In this document: positions 57,748-64,000 of the stretch, in pieces
Position numbering within the stretch: the stretch's first letter is position 1
How the letters are laid out: the number at the start of each line of letters is the position of its first letter
Origin: an uncultured Prevotella sp.
GTDB taxonomy: Bacteria; Bacteroidota; Bacteroidia; Bacteroidales; Bacteroidaceae
Reading direction: 5' to 3'
Assembly: GCA_900546345.1 (NCBI GenBank)
Contig: URCI01000001.1
Span: 1 to 64,000, forward strand
DNA length: 64,000 bases
Translations under genes and position numbers: made by a program
The notes under the pieces: model-generated
Seen by the model: only the letters and a program-made list of their open reading frames with translations
What the model was told of the DNA's origin: nothing
Databases searched by the model: none

Positions 57748-58572
57748 ATGAACCGCAAGCAATTAATTGAGCAGATATTCCAAAAGAAGACATTTCTCTG
57801 CGTGGGTTTGGATCCCGACATCCGCAAGATGCCGGAATGTGTATTGCAAGAGGAAGATCCCATTTTCTTCTTCAACAAGCAGATCATCGATGCCACCGCA
57901 CCTTACTGCGTGGCCTATAAGCCCAATCTGGCTTTCTATGAATGCCAGGGTGTCAAAGGCATGACATCGTTTGAACGCACAGTGGAGTATCTTCAGAAGT
58001 TCTATCCCGACCACTTCATCATCGCTGATGCCAAGCGCGGCGACATCGGCAACACATCCGCCATGTATGCGCGCACCTTCTTCGAGGAGTACAACGTCGA
58101 CGCCCTTACAGTAGCTCCCTATATGGGTGAGGACAGCGTGACCCCATTCCTGGAGTACAAGGACAAGTGGGTCATATTACTTGCACTGACAAGCAACAAG
58201 GGCAGCCACGATTTCCAACTCACAGAGGACAAGGATGGCGAGCGTCTGTTCGAGAAAGTGTTGAAAAAGTCACAGCAGTGGGGCAACGACGACAACATGA
58301 TGTATGTGGTCGGAGCCACTCAGGGGCAGATGTTCCAAGACATCCGCAAAGCAGCCCCCAACCATTTCCTTCTTGTTCCGGGCGTTGGCGCACAGGGTGG
58401 CTCACTTCAGGAAGTCTGCAAATATGGCATGATCAAAGATTGCGGACTGTTGGTCAATTCCAGCAGAGGCATCATCTATGCCGGACATGATGAAAACTTC
58501 GCCAAAGCCTCGGCAGAGAAAGCCAAGGATTTGCAACAGCAAATGGAAGTGGAACTGTCTAAAACCGGATAA
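57748..58572 (+). CDS. pyrF: Orotidine-5'-phosphate decarboxylase, type 2
   Basis: A 274-residue TIM-barrel decarboxylase forming UMP. The active-site DAKRGDIGNTSAMYAR (near residue 94) with the Lys-Asp network, VALDPD-like LCVGLDPDIRKMPE at the start, and VVGATQGQMFQDIRK near residue 192 are intact. The length matches the type 2 (longer) family found in Bacteroidota and actinobacteria. Ends the phoH-purC run; a terminator hairpin follows at 58623. Confidence 0.94.
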   Translation: MNRKQLIEQIFQKKTFLCVGLDPDIRKMPECVLQEEDPIFFFNKQIIDATAPYCVAYKPNLAFYECQGVKGMTSFERTVEYLQKFYPDHFIIADAKRGDIGNTSAMYARTFFEEYNVDALTVAPYMGEDSVTPFLEYKDKWVILLALTSNKGSHDFQLTEDKDGERLFEKVLKKSQQWGNDDNMMYVVGATQGQMFQDIRKAAPNHFLLVPGVGAQGGSLQEVCKYGMIKDCGLLVNSSRGIIYAGHDENFAKASAEKAKDLQQQMEVELSKTG

Positions 58573-58622
58573 GTAAAAAACACACGGCTCATTCAAAAAG
58601 AGCCTCATTTCATTTCACAAAA

Positions 58623-58657
58623 GGCGTACTAATGTGCAATTAGTGCGTCTTTTTTTA
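58623..58657 (+). terminator. Intrinsic terminator after pyrF
   Basis: GGCGTACTAAT / ATTAGTGCGTC pair over 11 positions (with wobble or mismatch near the base) around a 5-base loop, followed by TTTTTTT. It separates the pyrF run from the lipid A genes. Confidence 0.8.
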
Positions 58658-58709
58658 TTTAAAATGCACAAAATCTCAGCCTATCTTCAAGGATTCGAGA
58701 ATATTTTAT

Positions 58710-58717
58710 TATATTTG
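58710..58717 (+). promoter_or_regulatory. -7 box of the lpx operon
   Basis: TATATTTG, 26 bases before the lpxD ATG at 58744. No clear -33 element. Confidence 0.45.
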
Positions 58718-58743
58718 CAGAAATGTTTCAATCCTAATAGAAG

Positions 58744-59784
58744 ATGGAATTTACCGCAAAGCAAATTGCTCAGTTTGTACAGGGCACTATCGAAGGAGAT
58801 GAGAACGCCAGCGTGCACACCTTTGCCAAGATCGAGGAGGGCACCGCAGGCTCTATTTCCTTTTTGGCCAACCCCAAGTATATCCACTATTTATATGATA
58901 CCAAGTCCACCATTGTATTGGTAGACTCGCAAATAACCATCGACCGTCCGGTGGCCGCCACGCTCATTCGCGTCGACAACGCCCGTGACTGTGTCGCACG
59001 GCTGTTGCAGCTCTACGAGTCAGCCAAGCCCAAGAAGCACGGCATCGATCCCCTGGCCTTTGTTTCGCCCAAGGCTAAGCTCGGAAAAGACGTCTACGTG
59101 GGAGCCTTTGCCTATATCGCTGACGGCGTGACCATCGGCGACGGCTCACAGGTCTATCCCAACGTGACCATCATGGACAATGCCTCGTTAGGTGCCAACT
59201 GCCTAATCTATCCCCAGGTGAGCATCTATCACGACTGCAAGCTTGGCAACAACGTCACCATCCATTCCGGCAGCGTCATCGGTGCCGACGGCTTCGGCTT
59301 CGCGCCCAACGCTCAGACGGGACAGTACGACAAGATACCTCAGATCGGCATCGTCACCATTGAGGACAATGTAGAGATTGGTGCCAACACATGTGTAGAC
59401 CGCTCGACCATGGGATCCACCTTCGTCAGAAAAGGCGTGAAGCTCGACAACCTCGTGCAGATCGCCCACAACACTGACATTGGCGAGAACACGGTGATGT
59501 CAGCGCAGGTCGGCGTGGCTGGTTCCACCAAAGTGGGACAGTGGTGTATGTTTGGCGGACAAGTAGGTGTCTCCGGACATATCACCATTGGCGACAAAGT
59601 GCTGTTGGGAGCTCAGTCAGGCGCTCCCTCTTCCCTCAAGTCCAACCAAACATTGATCGGCACTCCACCAATGCCACAATTCGCCTACTTCAAAAGTCAA
59701 GCTCTGTTCCAAAGACTCCCTGAGATCTACAAGCAGCTCAATGCATTGCAAAAAGAAGTGGATGAGCTGAAGAAAAGATCATAA
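58744..59784 (+). CDS. lpxD: UDP-3-O-acylglucosamine N-acyltransferase
   Basis: A 346-residue hexapeptide-repeat acyltransferase adding the N-linked acyl chain in lipid A synthesis. The N-terminal uridine-binding domain includes AGSISFLANPKYIHYLYDT; left-handed beta-helix repeats run from about residue 105 to 290. The catalytic His lies in VQIAHNTDIGENTVMSAQVG (near residue 244). It opens the lpxD-lpxC/fabZ-lpxA operon for outer-membrane lipid A. Confidence 0.95.
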   Translation: MEFTAKQIAQFVQGTIEGDENASVHTFAKIEEGTAGSISFLANPKYIHYLYDTKSTIVLVDSQITIDRPVAATLIRVDNARDCVARLLQLYESAKPKKHGIDPLAFVSPKAKLGKDVYVGAFAYIADGVTIGDGSQVYPNVTIMDNASLGANCLIYPQVSIYHDCKLGNNVTIHSGSVIGADGFGFAPNAQTGQYDKIPQIGIVTIEDNVEIGANTCVDRSTMGSTFVRKGVKLDNLVQIAHNTDIGENTVMSAQVGVAGSTKVGQWCMFGGQVGVSGHITIGDKVLLGAQSGAPSSLKSNQTLIGTPPMPQFAYFKSQALFQRLPEIYKQLNALQKEVDELKKRS

Positions 59785-59860
59785 AGACTTGCCTACATAA
59801 CAACAAACAGATAATCCCACACAAGAACTTTAGCTTTATTGTTAAGCAATTGATATAAAG

Positions 59861-61252
59861 ATGGATACAGAAAAGCAAAAAACGCTCGGCGGTAGTTTTT
59901 CCCTTTTTGGTAAGGGACTACACACCGGCCTGAACCTCACTGTGACGTTCAATCCCGCGCCTGACAACACAGGATACAGAATCCAACGTATCGATTTAGA
60001 AGGACAACCCACCATCGAGGCGATTGCTGAAAACGTCAGCAACACCGAGAGAGGCACCGTATTGCAACAGGGAGAGGCAAGAGTCTCTACCGTAGAGCAT
60101 GGCATGTCTGCGCTTTATGCCATGGGCATTGACAACTGCCTCATCCAAGTCAACGGCCCAGAATTCCCCATCCTTGATGGTTCGGCTGCTTTGTATGTCG
60201 AACAAATCAAAAAGGTGGGCATCGTAGAACAGAGCGCGCCCAAAGACTATTATATCATCCGAAAGAAGATAGAAATCAAAGACGAGGAGAGCGGATCATG
60301 CATTACCATTCTGCCCGACACCGACTTCTCCATCACAGCTATGTGCTCCTTCCCCTCGAAATTCATCTCCAGCCAGTTCGCCACACTCGACAAGATGGAG
60401 AACTATGCCGAGGAAATAGCGCCGGCACGCACTTTCGTCTTCGTTCGCGACATTGTGCCTTTGCTCAAGGCCAACCTCATCAAGGGCGGTGACCTCGACA
60501 ATGCTATCGTCATCTATGAGAAGCCCGAGGAACAAGAACAGCTCGACAAGCTTGCCGACCTGTTGAAGGTTCCCCATATCGATGCGAAGAAGATCGGATA
60601 TATCCAGCACAAGCCGCTGATGTGGGACAACGAGTGCACCCGGCACAAGCTTCTTGACATCATCGGTGACATGGCCCTGATCGGCAAACCCATCAAGGGA
60701 CGCATCATCGCCACACGTCCGGGCCACACCATCAACAACAAGTTCGCACGCCTGATGCGCAAAGAGATCAGGAAGCACGAGGTGCAGGCTCCTATCTACG
60801 ACCCCAATGAGGAGCCTATAATCGACAATATCCATATCCGGCAGCTTCTGCCCCACCGCTATCCTATGCAGCTTGTGGACAAGATTGTAGCCATGGGAGC
60901 TACCAGCATCGTCGGCGTGAAAAACGTCACCGCCAACGAGCCCTTCTTCCAAGGTCACTTCCCCGACGAGCCCGTTATGCCCGGCGTGCTGCAGATCGAG
61001 GCTATGGCACAGTGCGGCGGACTGCTCGTGCTCAGCCAGCTCGACGAACCCGAGAAGTGGTCGACCTATTTCCTCAAGATCGATGACGTGAAGTTCCGCC
61101 ATAAGGTCGTCCCCGGTGACACACTGCTCTTCCGTGTTGAACTGCTCGGCCCTGTCCGCCATGGCATCAGTTCCATGAAGGGATACATGTTTGTCGGTGA
61201 CCATGTCGTGTCAGAAGCCACCTTCACAGCCCAGATCGTTAAGAACAAATAA
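59861..61252 (+). CDS. lpxC/fabZ: Bifunctional UDP-3-O-acyl-GlcNAc deacetylase / 3-hydroxyacyl-ACP dehydratase
   Basis: A 463-residue fusion seen throughout Bacteroidota. Residues about 1-305 are LpxC, the zinc deacetylase committing UDP-acyl-GlcNAc to lipid A: VSTVEHGMSALYAMGIDNC carries the first zinc His, and KPLMWDNECTRHKLLDIIGD supplies others. Residues about 318-463 are FabZ: GHFPDEPVMPGVLQIEAMAQ holds the catalytic His and Glu of the hot-dog fold. The fusion couples lipid A and fatty acid synthesis. It lies between lpxD and lpxA. Confidence 0.96.
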   Translation: MDTEKQKTLGGSFSLFGKGLHTGLNLTVTFNPAPDNTGYRIQRIDLEGQPTIEAIAENVSNTERGTVLQQGEARVSTVEHGMSALYAMGIDNCLIQVNGPEFPILDGSAALYVEQIKKVGIVEQSAPKDYYIIRKKIEIKDEESGSCITILPDTDFSITAMCSFPSKFISSQFATLDKMENYAEEIAPARTFVFVRDIVPLLKANLIKGGDLDNAIVIYEKPEEQEQLDKLADLLKVPHIDAKKIGYIQHKPLMWDNECTRHKLLDIIGDMALIGKPIKGRIIATRPGHTINNKFARLMRKEIRKHEVQAPIYDPNEEPIIDNIHIRQLLPHRYPMQLVDKIVAMGATSIVGVKNVTANEPFFQGHFPDEPVMPGVLQIEAMAQCGGLLVLSQLDEPEKWSTYFLKIDDVKFRHKVVPGDTLLFRVELLGPVRHGISSMKGYMFVGDHVVSEATFTAQIVKNK

Positions 61253-61357
61253 GCTGATCATCTCAAAGGCCGGCTGATTGTACATCACACTCAGACTGGC
61301 CTTCAAGAATCGAGAGGCAATGGCTCTATTAATAATCTCAAGACCCCATTATTCAGA

Positions 61358-62128
61358 ATGAATCAAATTAGTCCTTTAGCATTTGTACATCCCGAAGCGA
61401 AGTTAGGTGACAACAATGTCATCGGCCCTTTCTGCTACATTGACAAGAATACTGTGCTCGGCGACAACAACGTACTGCAAAATAGTGTCACCATCAATTA
61501 TGGCGCCCGCATTGGCAACAACAACGAGTTTTTCCCGGGTGCAAGCATCTCCACGAAGCCCCAGGATCTGAAATTCAAAGGCGAGGAAACAATATGCGAG
61601 GTAGGTGACAACAACAGCATCCGTGAGAACGTAACTATTTCCCGTGGCACAGCTTCCAAAGGAACGACACGAGTAGGCAGCAATAACCTGCTGATGGAAA
61701 ATATGCATATAGCCCATGACTGTTTCTTTGGCAACGGCTTGATCATTGGCAATTCCACAAAGTTCGCCGGTGAAGTCAGCTGTGATGACTTTGCCGTCAT
61801 CAGTGCCGAAGTCCTTTGCCATCAGTTCTGCCACATCGGTGGGTACGTGATGATCCAGGGCGGATGCCGCTTCAGCCAGGATATACCTCCTTATATCATT
61901 GCCGGCAAGGAGCCGACCCGCTACTGTGGTGTCAACCTCGTAGGACTGCGCCGTCATGGTTTCAGCAATGATCTGATAGAACTTATCCATAATGCCTATC
62001 GTCTTCTCTATTCAGAAGGTATCCTTAAGGACGGCATTAAAAAGATCAAGAGCGAACTGCAGATGACCCCCGAGATCCAGTATATCTGTGACTTTGTCGA
62101 GTCTTCCAAGCGCGGCATCATCAGATGA
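61358..62128 (+). CDS. lpxA: UDP-N-acetylglucosamine acyltransferase
   Basis: A 256-residue hexapeptide acyltransferase performing the first lipid A step. Repeats of the type GDNNVIGPFCYIDKNTVLG start at residue 16, and the catalytic His is in ENMHIAHDCFFGNG (near residue 120). The C-terminal helical part has GLRRHGFSNDLIELIHNAYR. It lies 105 bases after lpxC/fabZ and probably shares the transcript. Confidence 0.95.
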   Translation: MNQISPLAFVHPEAKLGDNNVIGPFCYIDKNTVLGDNNVLQNSVTINYGARIGNNNEFFPGASISTKPQDLKFKGEETICEVGDNNSIRENVTISRGTASKGTTRVGSNNLLMENMHIAHDCFFGNGLIIGNSTKFAGEVSCDDFAVISAEVLCHQFCHIGGYVMIQGGCRFSQDIPPYIIAGKEPTRYCGVNLVGLRRHGFSNDLIELIHNAYRLLYSEGILKDGIKKIKSELQMTPEIQYICDFVESSKRGIIR

Positions 62129-62258
62129 TGAGGATTAAAAGCCGGTCATCCGACGCCTCAAGACCAATAAGTGGCATCACACGATCCATGAAGTTGAGAA
62201 AACATTGTAATTTTATAAGAGTTAGGAGCATACTTGCTTCTAACTCCTTTTCCTTTTT

Positions 62259-63173
62259 ATGAAAACGCTCTTCGTTGTCCTTGGACCAACAGGTGTTGGT
62301 AAAACAGAGCTATGTCTTTCCATAGCCCGCCATCTCCATTCTCCTATCATCAATGCTGACTCGCGGCAGATATTCAAAGAGATACCCATAGGCACAGCAG
62401 CCCCCACTACCCAACAGTTGCAGTGTGTTCACCATTATTTCGTTGGCAATCACAGTTTGCAAGACTATTACAGTGCTTCGATGTATGAGCAAGACGCCAT
62501 ACGCCTCATCATGCGACTCTTCAATGGTGAGGAAGACGGCAATGTCCACGAGAGGCTGTTACTTTCCGGTGGCAGCATGATGTATATCGACGCTGTATGC
62601 AATGGCATTGATGACATCCCTACCGTACCAGACGAGGTACGCGAAAAACTGAAACGGCGGTTGAGCGACGAAGGTCTCCCTGCACTTGTCGATCAGCTCC
62701 GTCAACTCGATCCCGTGCACTGGGCAATCGTAGACCGCAATAATCCCAGAAGAGTTGTCCACGCTTTAGAAATCTGCATCGCAACCGGCAAGACCTACAC
62801 CTCTTTCCGTACTCATCAGAAAAAACATAGACCTTTCAACATTGTCAAGATAGGACTCAACCGCCCACGTGAGGAGCTCTACGAGCGCATCAATGCGCGT
62901 GTACTGAAAATGGTAGAAGAAGGACTCGAACAGGAAGCCAGAGACGTGTTTCCTCTCCGCCATCTCAACTCACTCAACACGGTGGGATTCAAGGAGATGT
63001 TTGCTTACTTCGACGGTCTCATCCCCCGTGAGGAAGCTATCCGGCAAATACAGTCCAACACTCGGCAATATATGCGCAAACAGCTCACATGGTTCAAAAA
63101 AGACGACGCCATCCGTTGGTTCTCCCCCGACAACATTGAAGATATCTTAAAATATATAGATTCCATTCCATAA
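62259..63173 (+). CDS. miaA: tRNA dimethylallyltransferase
   Basis: A 304-residue P-loop enzyme that prenylates A37 of tRNAs reading UNN codons. Walker A is LGPTGVGKTELC (residues 8-19). The INADSRQIFKEIPIGTAAPT region (near residue 31) and the swinging-domain LLSGGSMMYIDAVCNGID (near residue 102) are characteristic. It follows lpxA by 130 bases with an A/T-rich gap between. It acts on the tRNA-Ser family among others. Confidence 0.94.
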   Translation: MKTLFVVLGPTGVGKTELCLSIARHLHSPIINADSRQIFKEIPIGTAAPTTQQLQCVHHYFVGNHSLQDYYSASMYEQDAIRLIMRLFNGEEDGNVHERLLLSGGSMMYIDAVCNGIDDIPTVPDEVREKLKRRLSDEGLPALVDQLRQLDPVHWAIVDRNNPRRVVHALEICIATGKTYTSFRTHQKKHRPFNIVKIGLNRPREELYERINARVLKMVEEGLEQEARDVFPLRHLNSLNTVGFKEMFAYFDGLIPREEAIRQIQSNTRQYMRKQLTWFKKDDAIRWFSPDNIEDILKYIDSIP

Positions 63174-63189
63174 TCAATTATTATTTTAT

Positions 63190-63197
63190 TACTTTTG
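63190..63197 (+). promoter_or_regulatory. -7 box before the penicillin-binding protein gene
   Basis: TACTTTTG lies 17 bases after the miaA stop and about 100 bases before the PBP start. No clear -33 element. Confidence 0.4.
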
Positions 63198-63299
63198 TAA
63201 ACTACAGAATCACCCCGTATAGTCACACACAGGAATGCCGGACATGCCCTTCACAACAACGATGACATCTCCTGCAGTCATGCGATAACTGAAAGAATA

Positions 63300-64000
63300 A
63301 TGAAAAAATTAAAAGCTTTCACAAGTTGGTGCTGGAGAAAGGCACGCAACTTTTGGCCTTGGTACAAATCGCTCTATAAAGGACGAAAGTGGTATACCAA
63401 AACGCTCATCGCCTTTGTGTCTTGTATCGTAGCTTTCATGCTGTATCTGGGCGCCGTAGACATCAACTTCCTTTGGCTGTTTGGCAAGAGCCCCGGGTAT
63501 TTCTCCGGCATTATGGATCCCCAGACCAGCCAGGCTTCTGAAATCTATGCTGCCGATGGTACACTTATCGGCAAGTACTTCAATGAGAACCGCTCTCCCG
63601 TGAAATATGAGGAAGTGAATCCTTACTTCTTCAAAGCACTTATCGACACTGAGGACGAGCGCTACTACAAACGCCCTCGCGGCATGGCTGTTGACCCCAT
63701 AGGTATCTTCAGTGCCATAAAGGATGCCCTACTCCGTCATGACGGACGTGGCGCCTCGACTATCTCACAGCAGCTGGCTAAGAACATGTTTCGTGTTCGC
63801 TCACAATATTCTACTGGCTTGCTGGGCAAGATTCCCGGATTGAAGATCCTCATCGTCAAGAGCAAGGAATGGATTATCGCCACCAAACTGGAGACGGTAT
63901 ATAACAAAAAGGAAATCTTGACCATGTACGCCAACACCGTAGACTTCGGTTCCAACGCCTACGGTATCAAGACGGCAGCCAAGACCTATTTCGACACAAC
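63300..64000 (+). CDS. Class A penicillin-binding protein (transglycosylase), 3'-truncated by window
   Basis: The ATG at 63300 opens 233 codons without a stop to the window end. A basic cytoplasmic lead (residues 1-33) precedes a membrane anchor (about 34-52, TLIAFVSCIVAFMLYLG). The GT51 transglycosylase domain follows: LIDTEDERYYKRPRGMAVDP (catalytic Glu in TEDER), then GASTISQQLAKNMF and ATKLETVYNKKEILTMYANT. The usual H in the EDxxFxxHxG region is replaced by RPRG. The transpeptidase half should lie beyond the window. It polymerises peptidoglycan at the outer face of the inner membrane. Confidence 0.93.
   Translation, partial: MKKLKAFTSWCWRKARNFWPWYKSLYKGRKWYTKTLIAFVSCIVAFMLYLGAVDINFLWLFGKSPGYFSGIMDPQTSQASEIYAADGTLIGKYFNENRSPVKYEEVNPYFFKALIDTEDERYYKRPRGMAVDPIGIFSAIKDALLRHDGRGASTISQQLAKNMFRVRSQYSTGLLGKIPGLKILIVKSKEWIIATKLETVYNKKEILTMYANTVDFGSNAYGIKTAAKTYFDT

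Overview
The window reads as chromosomal DNA of a Bacteroidota bacterium, most likely order Bacteroidales and plausibly Prevotella or a close relative. The support is the recurring -7 promoter box TAnnTTTG with an upstream TTG/TTTG about 19-21 bases away, the fused lpxC/fabZ and hisIE genes, a DUF4738 lipoprotein, a HU-CCDC81/SPOR protein, carboxynorspermidine decarboxylase and a class III fructose bisphosphatase. The genus is inference; the phylum is well supported. No rRNA, CRISPR array, prophage or intact insertion sequence was seen. One tRNA gene, tRNA-Ser(CGA), is present.

Region 1 (0.2-5.7 kb): an FMN-dependent alpha-hydroxy-acid oxidoreductase lies divergent to a complete arsenic resistance operon in the order arsC-arsR-small thioredoxin-arsD-arsA-acr3. 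The genes overlap or nearly touch, and a palindrome sits between the -33 and -7 promoter boxes. Arsenate is reduced by ArsC; arsenite is passed by ArsD to ArsA and exported through Acr3.

Region 2 (5.7-29 kb) is an accessory region. It holds three AraC-type regulators, each beside redox, membrane or efflux genes: a short Hsp20 plus an SDR-flavodoxin-SnoaL set; an HXXEE membrane protein; and a TolC-HlyD-MFS tripartite exporter. Between them lie an NAD(P)-binding protein, a pyridoxamine-oxidase-like protein, a phosphatase, xanthine salvage genes (xpt plus permease), an outer-membrane barrel protein, secreted thioredoxin-like and HU-like proteins, a HAD phosphatase, a metallo-hydrolase and NDH-2. 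The region also holds at least five decayed genes that ORF finders miss or misread: msrC (fRMsr), recD2, nifJ/PFOR, a CorC/HlyC-type transporter and a MATE efflux pump.

Region 3 (29-34.5 kb): tRNA-Ser, a DUF488 protein, a Crp/Fnr regulator, a DASS/SLC13 carboxylate transporter, a DUF1573 protein, an FHA protein and a HU-CCDC81/SPOR protein. The promoter of the last overlaps its apparent N-terminal coding region and points to a GTG, near-leaderless start.

Region 4 (34.5-48 kb) is a long rightward run: rfbC, ugd, a lipoprotein, hisH-hisA-hisF-hisIE, ftsE, lysC, lysA, two glycosyltransferase-type genes and fbp. It combines surface-sugar supply, the end of histidine synthesis, lysine/DAP synthesis for peptidoglycan, and gluconeogenesis.

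Region 5 (48-64 kb): prs (leftward), nspC, a DUF5715 peptidase-like protein, then phoH-purC-menG-aroE-purM-prfA-pyrF, then lpxD-lpxC/fabZ-lpxA-miaA and the start of a class A penicillin-binding protein cut by the window end. This is core nucleotide, quinone, lipid A and wall metabolism.

The most unusual signals are non-coding. Two unrelated tandem arrays have the same 22-bp period, each unit carries a short palindrome, and both lie between convergent genes (18.59 kb and 48.04 kb). There is also a 46-bp near-perfect inverted repeat at 18.67 kb, a perfect 18-bp palindrome just after the phoH -7 box, and the cluster of gene remnants.
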